Assembly: GCF_004769525.1 (NCBI RefSeq)
Contig: NZ_RQFT01000010.1
Coordinates: 1-64,000, forward strand
From: Leptospira bouyouniensis
GTDB lineage: Bacteria > Spirochaetota > Leptospiria > Leptospirales > Leptospiraceae
DNA length: 64,000 bases
Reading direction: 5' to 3'
Below the pieces are notes generated by a model that had not been told where the DNA came from, made no database searches, and was given only the letters and a program-made list of their open reading frames with translations. The position numbers and the translations under genes are program-made. Positions 37,492-48,807 of the stretch are shown piece by piece (position 1 is the first letter of the stretch; every line of letters starts with the position of its first letter).

Positions 37492-37775
37492 TTGAATAAA
37501 GATTCATTTGGTCGGTAAAAGTATCTCGCTTTTTCTCGAGAAAGAGTTTGGATAGAAGTTGAAACATAAATTTCTTTCGAAATTTCCTTTGGTATCAACC
37601 GAAACAAATCTCTAAATTTATTTGTGGGAGGGACATTGAATTCCCAACAGATTTCCTCTTCTATGGCAAGTAGACAATCTATCCATTCGCGATTCTTACC
37701 ATTTGATTCTTTTTCCAATTCGACTGTTCTCGAAACATCAAAGTATTCTTCTAAAAGTGATTCTACGTATTCCAT
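37473..37775 (-). CDS. Small acidic hypothetical protein
   Basis: 100 residues starting MEYVESLLEEYFDVSRTVELEKE, mostly helical and acidic in the first half, with two cysteines (DCLLAIEEEICWEF). There is no signal peptide or membrane segment. It overlaps the end of recQ on the opposite strand by 19 bases. Codon composition and an isolated start suggest a real gene, but no family is recognised. Confidence 0.55.
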   Translation of the reverse strand: MEYVESLLEEYFDVSRTVELEKESNGKNREWIDCLLAIEEEICWEFNVPPTNKFRDLFRLIPKEISKEIYVSTSIQTLSREKARYFYRPNESLFNQSKAA

Positions 37776-37914
37776 GATTGACCTCTTCTGGTATTCATCT
37801 TAGGCCGGACCTAGGACAAATTGGAAAGTTTGGAAAAAATAATGATAAAAAAAGATAGAATTTTGGTGACTCCTATGCAGAAATTTAAGGAATTTCATTG
37901 GGAATGGTAGGTAG

Positions 37915-38415
37915 ATGCAGAGAATTAATAGATTCATTTGGTTAGTTGTTTTTGAATGTTTCCTGGTTGTATCGTGTTCTTCGCAAACGACTCAAGTAAC
38001 TGACACTCCTACAGAAGCAAAAGAAGTCATTACCAAACGTAATTGGAGTATGACTCCTCAATGTTGTGATCTTAATGCAGAGTTTTTGGGAGTCGTTGTT
38101 CTTAGAGAAATTTGTATCAGTGAAACTGAAACAAAATTAAAACTTCACACTAAAGATTGGAAACGGGTTTGCGTTTTAAAAGAAGGGATGGTCTTTCGAG
38201 ATGACCTGGGAAATCAGTATTCATTTTTAAAATCAGAAGGTGTTGAACTTTGTCCGAAACGAACCAAAATGAAAGACACTCCTTTCTATTTGAGTTTTGA
38301 GAGTCTCTCATCAACTGCGACTTCCTTTGATTTGATTGAAGATAAAAATGCGAAACATGCACACAAACCTTGGATATTTGAAACAGTTGACCTAACCCAT
38401 TGCCAATGGAAATGA
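37915..38415 (+). CDS. Lipoprotein of unknown function
   Basis: 166 residues. The signal peptide FIWLVVFECFLVVSC ends in a lipobox with Cys21. The mature part is a small beta-rich domain with five more cysteines (MTPQCCDLN, REICIS, KRVCVL, VELCPK, LTHCQWK), consistent with disulfides outside the cytoplasm. The start follows GGTAGGTAG at a usual distance. No family is recognised. Confidence 0.7.
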   Translation: MQRINRFIWLVVFECFLVVSCSSQTTQVTDTPTEAKEVITKRNWSMTPQCCDLNAEFLGVVVLREICISETETKLKLHTKDWKRVCVLKEGMVFRDDLGNQYSFLKSEGVELCPKRTKMKDTPFYLSFESLSSTATSFDLIEDKNAKHAHKPWIFETVDLTHCQWK

Positions 38416-38612
38416 ATGTCTTAGATTCCAACGGAAACGACCTGAGTTTTAAACATGATTTTATAACACTCGGATAACCTGATTTTACAAACAAATTGCC
38501 TAAACATTAGGCACGTTATGCGAAGCATTGGAATCTCATTAGAAAACGCTCTTCCTGAATTATATTTTTTTGTTTTTTTTTCTGCTTAGTTGTCTAAGAA
38601 CGGGAGATAAAA

Positions 38613-38918
38613 ATGATTCAAAAACTATCGATTCTAATCTTAGCATTCGCTGCTACATCAATTTTTGCGTTGGAAGACATTGAAAAAGTGTTGGTTCAAA
38701 AGGCAAATACACCTGAAGAAAAAAAAGTGGTAAAATCCTATCTATTGAAAGTTGCAAAGGAACATAAAGATTTAGCAACAAAATACCGAGGCTTAGCGAA
38801 AGCACAAAAAGGTGGTAAGGCAATTTACCAAGATAATCGCAAAGCAGAAATGATCGAATTGGCTGAAAAGTTTGAAGCTGATGCAAAACTATACGAAGAA
38901 GAAGCTGGTAAACTTTAA
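38613..38918 (+). CDS. Small exported helical protein
   Basis: 101 residues. A signal peptide (MIQKLSILILAFAATSIFA) precedes ~80 residues of lysine/glutamate-rich helix (EDIEKVLVQKANTPEEKKVVKSY, then AEKFEADAKLYEEEAGKL), so a small periplasmic helical bundle is likely. The start is preceded by GGGAGATAAAA, a strong ribosome binding site. A bidirectional terminator follows directly. Function is unknown. Confidence 0.78.
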   Translation: MIQKLSILILAFAATSIFALEDIEKVLVQKANTPEEKKVVKSYLLKVAKEHKDLATKYRGLAKAQKGGKAIYQDNRKAEMIELAEKFEADAKLYEEEAGKL

Positions 38919-38928
38919 AAAGTTAAAT

Positions 38929-38954
38929 ACGTTCCTTCTCAAATGAAGGAACGT
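38929..38954. terminator. Bidirectional intrinsic terminator
   Basis: A perfect 10-base-pair stem ACGTTCCTTC / GAAGGAACGT with a 6-base loop lies in the 39-base gap between two convergent genes. The T-run is better on the reverse strand (towards 38,917), so it mainly serves the PEP carboxylase transcript. Confidence 0.75.
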
Positions 38955-38957
38955 AAA

Positions 38958-41609
38958 TTATCCGGTTGTTCGCAAACCACTTGCAATTGCATTCACAGTT
39001 ACCAATAATTCTTCTAATAAAAACTCGTTTTGATTTTTTCTCCATTCACTAAGTAAATCGATTTGCTTTTCATGTAGAATGCAAAGACCAGGCTCTCTTA
39101 ATTTAAGAGTTTCAATCAGCGACGGTCTTACTTCTCCAATTTCTTTTCCTCGTAAATTGTAAAGAACATCCATAGTTTTTTTGTATTCTACATCTATTTT
39201 GGTAAGGATCTTATTTTTAATTGCGGTATCTTCAACTAACTCAGAGTACATAGTGTATATTTTAGGAGATGCTGAATAAATACCAGTTTCAATATTTTTA
39301 ATTAAATAATTTAAAAAATGCCATTCGTTGATTTCTTCTTTTAAAATTTGGAACTTTTCTTTCTTATTTTGACTTAAATCATAAAGAACAGAGCCAACAC
39401 CGTACCAATTTGGCAAATGAAACCGCGATTGACTCCAGCTAAATACCCAAGGGATTGCACGTAAATCATTGAATGTGCGTTTACCTGTTCTTCGAGAAGG
39501 TCGCGATCCAATTTTTGAGTTTTCGATTGCATCAATTGGTGTTGCTTGTGAAAAAAAAGTTAAAAAACCTTCTGTATTCAACAAATCTGTATAAGTATCT
39601 TTTGTTTGGTGGGACAAGGATTCTAAAATTGGATATGCAGGATGATTCTTTTTTTGATTCCGTTGATGCCGTAATGTAACTTTTGTAGTAGTTGCAAGAA
39701 ACAATTCTAAGTTATAAATAGCAGTAATTTTATTTGCATACTGTTGACTAATTGACTCGCCTTGTACGGTAACTCGAATTTCTCCATCCAATGTGCCATG
39801 AGGAAGGGCATCTAAAAATTTATGTGTTTTTCCGCCTCCTCTTGAAATACTCCCACCACGACCGTGAAAGAATTTAAGTTTAAAATGGTGACGTTTAGCA
39901 ATTTCAGTTAATTTTATCTCCGTTGCATATAAATTCCATTGGCTTGCAAATATTCCTCCATCTTTATTGGAATCACTATAACCCAACATAATTTGAATGG
40001 ATTGGTTCACAAAGGAGTTTCTTACGATTTTTTGTTTCAGATATGCTTCTAATATGTCTGGAGATCTTTCTAAGTCCTCTATCGTTTCAAATAGTGGAAC
40101 CACTTGGAAAGGTGAAAGGAAACCTTTGTCTTCATTATATTCTAATAAATTCGTCTCTTTTAAGAATAAATAAACAAGCAGTAAGTCTGAAAGACTTTGG
40201 GTCATACTTACGATAAAACTACCAATACCACTTGTTCCAAATTCGGAGATAAATTGTTTGATGGATCTGAAAGTTGATAGAATGTTTGATGCCTCTTTTC
40301 CAGGATCTGAATCTTGTAAGAGGAAAGGTCTTTGTGTTTTAAGTTCATCTAAAATCCATTGTATTTTTTTTTCTTCAGTCCACTCACGATAGTTCCATTC
40401 TTCCTTCCCGGAAGTTTTCAAAATTTGTTCAATGGCAATTGCGTGATACACGGAGTTTTGACGAATATCTGTCTTGGCCAAATGAAACCCTATCGAAACA
40501 GCAAGTCTTTCCATAGGAAAAACATAATGCTTTGCAATTTTTTTAGCTCCAATCGCAATCAGTGATTCTCGTAAAAATAATAAATGTTCTGAATATTCCT
40601 GAATTGATATTTGATTATCGATTTTTTCGATTAGAAAACTACAATATTGTCTCCAAGGTTCATTTGGATTTCGATTTTTAACTTCTGGCGAAATTGATTT
40701 ATGCTCTTCATGCCATAATTCTAATCGATCTAAAAATTCTATAGGCGGCGATTGGATGCGATCAGATAGAGATAAAAATTTTGTAAGTTCAATGCATTTG
40801 TTTTTGTGAATTTCTCTAGCATATTGACTAAATAAAGTTAATGTTTCATTTGTGATTTCATTTGTAACAAAAGGATGACCGTCACGATCACCTCCAATCC
40901 AGTTTCCAAATCGAATAGTTGGTATTAATTTGGGATCAGATACATCATCAAGGTGTCCACCTGATTGTTCCCACGCATGGAAAAATCTTTGGTCTAACTC
41001 ATGTAAGACGTTTGGGAATACATTCCTTAGGTAGTATTCGATATTTCTTCTTTCACTTCTGATGTCGGGTTTATGAAGTAAAATTTCTCCTGTTCGCCAA
41101 AGTCTTTCGAGTTGGACTTTGATTTCCTCCCGAATGGTATTTTGTTCTAGATCTGTCCAAATTTTATTCTCTTTTTTAACAAGGAGTAAATATAAGTCTC
41201 GGTGGATTTCTAATACACTGGCACGTTTAGCTTCCGTTGGATGGGCGGTTAGAACTGGTTCACATATAATTTCTTTTAAAATAGGTAGTATCTCTTTGTG
41301 AGTGAATCCGTATTCTTTTGCTTTGGATAAAGATTGACCCCAAAGTCCAGATAGCGCTGTGAAGCCATCTTCTTTTTCCTGTTTTCTTCTGAATTGTGCA
41401 GCGGCATTTTCTTCCACCATATTGAGAAGTTGGAAACAAAGGCTAATGAGCTCGCTTATTTTTTTTGTTTGTTCTTTTTGTTTTTTGTTAGGTGAAATAC
41501 TTAGATCGAAAGGTAAAAAGGGGATTAAATCTTTTTGTCCTATTTCTTCCAATACTTCTTTTAAACAATCTAGTAAATATATATAGTCGATCTGAATTTT
41601 TTGATCCAC
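38958..41609 (-). CDS. ppc: Phosphoenolpyruvate carboxylase
   Basis: It adds bicarbonate to PEP to give oxaloacetate, replenishing the citric acid cycle. Motifs: LTAHPTEAKR with catalytic His123 (from this start), GNWIGGDRDGHPFVT, MLGYSDSNKDGG and FHGRGGSISRGGG, the mobile loop. I chose the GTG at 41609 because it gives 883 residues, the standard length, and is preceded by AGGAG about 13 bases upstream. The open frame runs to 41846 but would then overlap the HiPIP gene by 182 bases on the same strand, which is implausible. The C-terminal residues RTTG keep a family-like end. Lipid-fed bacteria often rely on the glyoxylate route; ppc adds a separate anaplerotic path. Confidence 0.9.
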   Translation of the reverse strand: MDQKIQIDYIYLLDCLKEVLEEIGQKDLIPFLPFDLSISPNKKQKEQTKKISELISLCFQLLNMVEENAAAQFRRKQEKEDGFTALSGLWGQSLSKAKEYGFTHKEILPILKEIICEPVLTAHPTEAKRASVLEIHRDLYLLLVKKENKIWTDLEQNTIREEIKVQLERLWRTGEILLHKPDIRSERRNIEYYLRNVFPNVLHELDQRFFHAWEQSGGHLDDVSDPKLIPTIRFGNWIGGDRDGHPFVTNEITNETLTLFSQYAREIHKNKCIELTKFLSLSDRIQSPPIEFLDRLELWHEEHKSISPEVKNRNPNEPWRQYCSFLIEKIDNQISIQEYSEHLLFLRESLIAIGAKKIAKHYVFPMERLAVSIGFHLAKTDIRQNSVYHAIAIEQILKTSGKEEWNYREWTEEKKIQWILDELKTQRPFLLQDSDPGKEASNILSTFRSIKQFISEFGTSGIGSFIVSMTQSLSDLLLVYLFLKETNLLEYNEDKGFLSPFQVVPLFETIEDLERSPDILEAYLKQKIVRNSFVNQSIQIMLGYSDSNKDGGIFASQWNLYATEIKLTEIAKRHHFKLKFFHGRGGSISRGGGKTHKFLDALPHGTLDGEIRVTVQGESISQQYANKITAIYNLELFLATTTKVTLRHQRNQKKNHPAYPILESLSHQTKDTYTDLLNTEGFLTFFSQATPIDAIENSKIGSRPSRRTGKRTFNDLRAIPWVFSWSQSRFHLPNWYGVGSVLYDLSQNKKEKFQILKEEINEWHFLNYLIKNIETGIYSASPKIYTMYSELVEDTAIKNKILTKIDVEYKKTMDVLYNLRGKEIGEVRPSLIETLKLREPGLCILHEKQIDLLSEWRKNQNEFLLEELLVTVNAIASGLRTTG

Positions 41610-41664
41610 GGAATGTTTGGGTCTCCTAACCTTCGAGTGAATCAAAAAATAGATAGATTTCAAA

Positions 41665-42039
41665 TCAATATCTTTTTGACCAAGCGGAACACCAACCGTG
41701 ATTCGAAACAAGGCCCTTTGATAGGATATTACATTTCCCCCATCCCTCATTGATTTTGGTAAATTGAGAGCATGTAGCACAAAATTGGTTTTTTGCTTCG
41801 GGTAATTTTCGATCTGGATACAAATTGTAATCCGTCTTAATTGCATCCTGATGAAAACCTAATGCTTGTGCAGTGGGTTCATTTTCTGAAACAGGTGTTT
41901 CTCCTTCAGGAATGGGAATTGTTTTGGGTACAGGTTTTGATTCTTTTCCTGAAATGGCACTCTCTCCCCCGAATAGGGAGAGAGTGGATACAAGCACAAT
42001 CAATTGATTTAAGAATTGTTTGCGACTGAATCGATTCAT
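41665..42039 (-). CDS. High-potential iron-sulfur protein (HiPIP)
   Basis: 124 residues: a signal (FSRKQFLNQLIVLVSTLSLFGGESA, Tat-like but without the twin-arginine pair), a proline/glutamate-rich linker, and a ~60-residue HiPIP fold with four cluster ligands Cys87, Cys90, Cys103 and Cys117 in CATC...GKCNI...GWCSAW. HiPIPs carry one electron in the periplasm through a [4Fe-4S] cluster. The ATG lies three bases after the katG stop, so the two are co-transcribed. It could supply electrons to the exported peroxidase, an inference from the operon. The ppc frame continues into this gene only as an unused extension. Confidence 0.85.
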   Translation of the reverse strand: MNRFSRKQFLNQLIVLVSTLSLFGGESAISGKESKPVPKTIPIPEGETPVSENEPTAQALGFHQDAIKTDYNLYPDRKLPEAKNQFCATCSQFTKINEGWGKCNILSKGLVSNHGWCSAWSKRY

Positions 42040-42042
42040 ATT

Positions 42043-44351
<2,309 letters not shown>

Positions 44352-44446
44352 ATTTATACCGGAACTGAACCTTTTTTATTGTTTTGTCAACTGGAATGGA
44401 TTTTTTTTCTGAATCAGATTCTCCATTCATCGGAGAAGGATTCAGG

Positions 44447-45940
44447 TCAAAGGGTCAATTTTTCCTTCCATAACGTGGCAGTTTGGAAAAGGGTTTCTTT
44501 CCTTTCTTTTTGCAGTCGGTGTAAATTTCCAACGAGGACAGAAGTCCTTGGGTTTTTTGAGAAAAAAGCCTCATGGGTTGCAACAAAAGACCAATAGAGT
44601 CCATCAACTGCCTGTTCCCATTCCCCTTTGGGAAAGGAACCCATCTTTTGATAATAGTTTGATCCGCAGATATATGGTTTGGTGGCAAAAATGCCTCCAT
44701 CGCTAAAAAGTGCCATACCATATACATTGGGACCCATGACCCAATCCGAAGAATCAATGAACATTTCCATAAACCACTGATAGGCCTCTTTTGGATCAAC
44801 CTCAAATAAAACCATTAGCGATCCAACAACCATCAGACGTTCAATGTGATGGGCATATCCATAATGATTACATTTTAATATGACAAAATCAAGTGGAGGA
44901 ATGCCTGTTGTTCCATCATACCAATGTTTGGTGAGTTTTCTCTTGTGTGAAAAATAGTTTTTTGATTCTTGGAGCTCTCCAAAATTTTGATATATCCCTC
45001 TAATAAATTCACGCCAACCTAAAATTTGGCGGATAAATCCTTCAAGTGATTCTATTGGGATTCTATATTTGTTCGAATACTCCAAAGTAGATTCGATGAC
45101 TTCCTTTGGTGTTAGCAAACCAACATTTAAAAATGGAGTTAAAACAGAATGTTGCAGAAAAGGATATTCTTGTGAAAAAGCATCTTCATAAGGTCCAAAA
45201 AGATCCAATCGTTCTTCTAAAAATTGATTTAGCCACTGTTTGGCGCTATTTCGATCTGTCGGCAACCAGAAATTTTCAGTGTTACCCGGATGATTTGGAA
45301 AATGTTTCTCAACAATTGAGAATACTTCTTTTTCAAAAGCAGTAAAATTCACTTTGGGTAAATCCTTTACAGAATACCCTTTCGGCAATTTTTTGCGATT
45401 ATTTGTATCATAACTCCATTTCCCACCTATTGGTTCTTTGTTTTTGTCCAAAAGGATATTAAAAGTTCTTCTTTGGAATTCATAAAAAGTTTTCATAAAT
45501 GGTTTTTTATGTTTAAGCAAATAATCAGAAAAATCTTTGCGTGAAGTCAAAAACATTGGGGATTTATGCTCAATCCAAATGGTTCCTGTTTGTTTGAATA
45601 ATCGTTTGATTTTTGTTTCGAAAAATCGATCTTCTATTTCAAAAGTATGAAACTCTTCGATTTTTTTGTTTCTGATAAAATTTGATAATTGTATTTCATA
45701 GGATTCTGAATTGGGATCAAAGGCTTCGTAATGCACCAAAAATCCAAGGGATGTTAATTCTTTTGTATAAGCACGCATTGCCAGAAAGAAAAACAAAATT
45801 TTTTGTTTGTGAAAGCGATAGTAAGTACATAACTCTTTGTCTTCTCTGATGAAAACTATATAGTCTGATCGTTTTTCCTTGGGGATAATAGAGCTTAGAT
45901 CAAACAGTTGGTTTCCGAGGATGAGAAGGGCTTTTTTCAT
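44447..45940 (-). CDS. Cryptochrome/photolyase-related protein (DPRP family)
   Basis: 497 residues from the ATG at 45940 (MKKALLILGNQLF); the frame extends 44 codons upstream over the promoter region of eutB. It belongs to the deoxyribodipyrimidine photolyase-related family (Pfam DPRP), whose studied members are FAD-dependent (6-4) photolyases with an iron-sulfur cluster. Visible family features are the N-terminal Rossmann strand LLILGNQL, FVHYEAF-like segments, LEGFIRQILGWREFIRGIY, YDGTTGIPPLDFVI, and the C-terminal SSDWVMGPNVYGMALFSDGG and TKPYICGSNYYQKM. I see too few cysteines in the C-terminal half to confirm a complete four-cysteine cluster. Repair of UV-damaged DNA is the likely role. 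Confidence 0.85.
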   Translation of the reverse strand: MKKALLILGNQLFDLSSIIPKEKRSDYIVFIREDKELCTYYRFHKQKILFFFLAMRAYTKELTSLGFLVHYEAFDPNSESYEIQLSNFIRNKKIEEFHTFEIEDRFFETKIKRLFKQTGTIWIEHKSPMFLTSRKDFSDYLLKHKKPFMKTFYEFQRRTFNILLDKNKEPIGGKWSYDTNNRKKLPKGYSVKDLPKVNFTAFEKEVFSIVEKHFPNHPGNTENFWLPTDRNSAKQWLNQFLEERLDLFGPYEDAFSQEYPFLQHSVLTPFLNVGLLTPKEVIESTLEYSNKYRIPIESLEGFIRQILGWREFIRGIYQNFGELQESKNYFSHKRKLTKHWYDGTTGIPPLDFVILKCNHYGYAHHIERLMVVGSLMVLFEVDPKEAYQWFMEMFIDSSDWVMGPNVYGMALFSDGGIFATKPYICGSNYYQKMGSFPKGEWEQAVDGLYWSFVATHEAFFSKNPRTSVLVGNLHRLQKERKETLFQTATLWKEKLTL

Positions 45941-46038
45941 TTGGTGCTTAGTTTTTAGACAAGTAAAGTGATTTGAATTGGATCTGATTTCTATGGAAAA
46001 GTTCTGTTCTATTTGGAAAAATCGAGTATAGTAAGATT

Positions 46039-47424
46039 GTGAATCTTCAAATATTGATAGGGAAAAAAACATACCGATTCCAAGACATTAAGGAAGTGTT
46101 GGCAAAGGCTAGTCCACTACGATCGGGAGATGTGTTGTCTGGTGTTGCCGCGATAAACCAAGAAGAACGGATAGCCGCACAGATGGTGTTAGCTGATATT
46201 TATTTATCAGATTTTTTAAATTTTGAACTCATTCCATCAAATATTGATGAAGTGACTCGCCTCATTCAGGAATCACATGACTCGGTTTCATTCAAAAAGA
46301 TTTCTCATTTAACTGTAGGTGGGTTTCGAGACTTTTTACTTTCGGAAACAACAGATGAAAAGGTTTTGGAATCGATTCGAATGGCACTTACGCCGGAAAT
46401 GGTTGCTGCAGTTTCCAAACTCATGTCCAACCAGGATTTGATTCTTGTTAGTCAAAAAATAAATATTATCACAAAGTTTAGAAATACGATAGGATTACCA
46501 GGGCGATTGTCTGTTCGATTGCAACCAAACCATCCCACTGATGAATTAAAAGGGATTGCTGCAAGTATCCTAGATGGATTATTATTGGGTAGCGGAGATG
46601 CTGTCATTGGCATCAACCCTGCCACAGACCATATCCCAACTTGTATAACCTTACTTGAAATGTTGGATACAATCATCCAAAAATATTCCATACCTACACA
46701 ATCGTGTATATTAACTCATGTTACAACATCGATGCAAGTAATACAAAAAGGTGCTCCGCTAGATTTGGTTTTTCAATCCATTGGTGGGACGGAAGAATTA
46801 AATAAAAGTTTTGGTATCAACCTTTCTATGTTAGAAGAAGCAAGAGAGATGGCACTTTCTTTAAAAAGGGGAACAGTTGGAAATAATGTAATGTATTTTG
46901 AAACAGGCCAAGGAAGTGCTTTGTCCGCAGGTGCTCATCATGGAGTTGACCAACAAACATTAGAAGTACGAGCATATGCTGTTGCTAGAAAATTTTCGCC
47001 ATTACTTGTGAATACTGTCGTTGGATTCATTGGTCCCGAATATTTATACAATGGTAAACAAATCATTCGTGCTGGTTTGGAGGATCATTTTTGTGGTAAA
47101 CTGATGGGCTTACCTATGGGAGTTGATATTTGTTATACGAATCATGCGGATGCGGACCAGGATGATATGGATACATTACTCACTTTACTTGGGGTTGCGG
47201 GATGTAATTTTATTATGGGAATTCCAGGTGCTGATGATGTGATGTTATCTTACCAAAGTACATCTTTTCATGATGCATTATATTTAAGACAAGTTTTAGG
47301 ACTCAAACCAACACCGGAATTTGAAAAATGGTTAGTTGACAATGGAATTTTTTCAAAGGACCAAAATTTTTTACCAATTGAAAATCAAATGGTATCCTTA
47401 TTTGAAAATGGAATGAGGTTTTAA
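46039..47424 (+). CDS. eutB: Ethanolamine ammonia-lyase large subunit
   Basis: 461 residues from a GTG; family length about 453-467. With EutC it splits ethanolamine to acetaldehyde and ammonia using adenosylcobalamin. Family stretches: SPLRSGDVLSGVAAINQEERIAAQMVLAD near the start, GSGDAVIGINPATDH at the substrate site, YFETGQGSALSAGAHHGVDQQTLE, and CYTNHADADQDDMD near the C-terminus. eutC follows after 5 bases. No microcompartment shell or acetaldehyde dehydrogenase genes are nearby, so this is the minimal two-gene form. Ethanolamine could come from phosphatidylethanolamine in host or environmental membranes. Confidence 0.95.
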   Translation: MNLQILIGKKTYRFQDIKEVLAKASPLRSGDVLSGVAAINQEERIAAQMVLADIYLSDFLNFELIPSNIDEVTRLIQESHDSVSFKKISHLTVGGFRDFLLSETTDEKVLESIRMALTPEMVAAVSKLMSNQDLILVSQKINIITKFRNTIGLPGRLSVRLQPNHPTDELKGIAASILDGLLLGSGDAVIGINPATDHIPTCITLLEMLDTIIQKYSIPTQSCILTHVTTSMQVIQKGAPLDLVFQSIGGTEELNKSFGINLSMLEEAREMALSLKRGTVGNNVMYFETGQGSALSAGAHHGVDQQTLEVRAYAVARKFSPLLVNTVVGFIGPEYLYNGKQIIRAGLEDHFCGKLMGLPMGVDICYTNHADADQDDMDTLLTLLGVAGCNFIMGIPGADDVMLSYQSTSFHDALYLRQVLGLKPTPEFEKWLVDNGIFSKDQNFLPIENQMVSLFENGMRF

Positions 47425-47429
47425 CTAAT

Positions 47430-48215
47430 ATGTCAAGTTTGGAGCAATGGAAACAATTCACTCAGGCAAGGATTGGTTTGAACCGGTCAGGTGGTTCCAT
47501 TTCCACCAAAGAAATGTTAAAGTTTCGATTAGACCATGCCAAGGCAAAAGATGCGGTTCTTCTTGAGCCGAATTGGGAGTTGATCCAAGAACAAACGAAT
47601 GAACTTACGCAAAAATACGGAATTCAAAATCTATTTCTAAAAAGTAAAGTTTCCTCCAAACAAGAATATTTATTAAGGCCTGATTTGGGGCGAAGACTTT
47701 TCGAAGATTCAAAATTAAACTTGGAACCATTTTCTGATCGATATGATTTGAGCATCGTATGTATTGATGGTTTGTCAGCCAAAGCAATAGACGAAAACTT
47801 AGTTCCCTTTTTAGAACTTTTGTTTGCAGAGATTCAAAAAACAAAATTGTCTTTAGCTCCATTAGTATTTGCAAAATGGGGGAGAGTTGCTCTCGGAGAT
47901 GAAATTGCCGAAATATTACATGCAAAAATTTGTCTTGTAATCATTGGTGAAAGACCAGGGCTCAGTGCCGCCGATAGTTTGGGCATCTATTTGACCTACG
48001 AACCTAAATTAGGGAATACCGATGAAAGCAGAAATTGTATCTCAAATGTGAGGCCTCTTGGACTTCCATTACCACTGGCAGTGAAAAAAACAATGTATTT
48101 AATTAACGAATGTTTGGCTCAGAAAAAATCTGGTGTACTCTTAAAAGACCAAATGCCTAGCGAAAATAATTACTTATCTCAGGAAAAATTAATCCTTGGA
48201 AACGCAGATAATTAA
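47430..48215 (+). CDS. eutC: Ethanolamine ammonia-lyase small subunit
   Basis: 261 residues. It forms the adenosylcobalamin-binding interface with EutB. Conserved segments are LRPDLGRRL, then LSIVCIDGLSAKAIDENL, then the strong signature IGERPGLSAADSLGIYLTY followed by DESRNCISNVRP and a C-terminal amphipathic helix. It lies five bases after the eutB stop and is certainly co-transcribed. A short hairpin GTTTTC/GAAAAC at 48,239-48,254 may end the transcript but lacks a good T-run. Confidence 0.95.
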   Translation: MSSLEQWKQFTQARIGLNRSGGSISTKEMLKFRLDHAKAKDAVLLEPNWELIQEQTNELTQKYGIQNLFLKSKVSSKQEYLLRPDLGRRLFEDSKLNLEPFSDRYDLSIVCIDGLSAKAIDENLVPFLELLFAEIQKTKLSLAPLVFAKWGRVALGDEIAEILHAKICLVIIGERPGLSAADSLGIYLTYEPKLGNTDESRNCISNVRPLGLPLPLAVKKTMYLINECLAQKKSGVLLKDQMPSENNYLSQEKLILGNADN

Positions 48216-48283
48216 AAATTGAAGATGATACCAGCTAAGTTTTCATTTGAAAACATACACAAATTGTAAACACTGAATTGACA

Positions 48284-48435
48284 AAGGATGGGCATCTAGT
48301 TTTCTGAAATCATTCCGGGAGGAATGAGGTGCAATTCCTCAACTGACGGTGCAACCGTAAATTTCATTCCTAATCCATAGGATTGAAAAAGTCGGATCTT
48401 CCCACAAATGATTCGCCCGTACACGATCATTCGTT
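48284..48435 (+). promoter_or_regulatory. Cobalamin (B12) riboswitch
   Basis: The core matches the cobalamin riboswitch in sequence and fold. GGGAGGAATGAGGTGCAATT (48317-48336) resembles GGGAA...GGTGnAAnTCC, followed by ACTGaCggTGCAACcGTAA and, after a variable arm, AGTCGGATCTTCCC. Helices that pair: AGGAATGA/TCATTCCT (48320-48327 with 48364-48371), GAGG/CCTC (48326-48329 with 48337-48340), CGG/CCG around 48346-48356, AATCC/GGATT (48372-48384), and AATGAT/ATCATT (48407-48412 with 48426-48431), which would carry the kissing loop. A terminator and the CWC-protein gene follow. The 5' border is approximate. Confidence 0.8.
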
Positions 48436-48445
48436 CTTTCATAGA

Positions 48446-48481
48446 AAGGGTCCCGGACAATTTAGCCGGATCACCTTTTTC
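48446..48481 (+). terminator. Riboswitch expression-platform terminator
   Basis: An imperfect stem AAGGGTcCCGG / CCGGatcACCTT with loop ACAATTTAG is followed by CTTTTTC. It lies between the riboswitch core and the GTG of the downstream gene, so B12 binding could favour termination. The stem has one or two bulges. Confidence 0.6.
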
Positions 48482-48518
48482 AATAATAATGTGATTCAAG
48501 TATATAAGGAGTCACACA

Positions 48519-48800
48519 GTGAAAGATATATTAAATTCGCATAATGCACAAAATCCTAAAGAAATCGAAACTTCCAATAGAAAACATGAAGAAAAAATTT
48601 GTCCCAACTGCTTACGAATATTCGAATGTAAGGTTGGTTCTATCCAACTCTGTCAATGTACAAAAGTACAATTGACAAAAGCTGAGTCTGAATATTTGGC
48701 AAGTCAATTTAATGACTGTTTGTGTTTCCAATGTATGGAAGCATTGGCATTCGAGTATAGAATTAACAACTCTTACAAGCTGATTAATTGGAACTTTTAG
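48519..48800 (+). CDS. Cysteine-rich CWC family protein under B12 riboswitch control
   Basis: 93 residues from a GTG, preceded at eight bases by AAGGA. The body matches the short 'cysteine-rich CWC' family: CPNCLRIFECKVGS...LCQC, a helix, then CLCFQCMEAL, giving eight cysteines that could hold two metal ions, probably zinc. There is no signal peptide, so it is cytoplasmic. The family has no established function. Placement behind a cobalamin riboswitch and terminator links it to B12 supply or use, which makes a metal- or cobalamin-related job worth testing. A leftward gene converges eight bases downstream. Confidence 0.75.
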   Translation: MKDILNSHNAQNPKEIETSNRKHEEKICPNCLRIFECKVGSIQLCQCTKVQLTKAESEYLASQFNDCLCFQCMEALAFEYRINNSYKLINWNF

Positions 48801-48807
48801 AACTTTA

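Noticed and set aside
38498..38522. GCCTAA-ACA-TTAGGC followed by CGTTATGC, resembling an integron attC core
   Set aside because: The palindrome is only 15 bases with a 3-base loop, no second core pair or integrase is present, and it is more likely a short operator or chance hairpin.
48296..48499. Leftward frame of 67 codons
   Set aside because: It lies antisense to the cobalamin riboswitch and its terminator; the structured RNA on the other strand explains the sequence.
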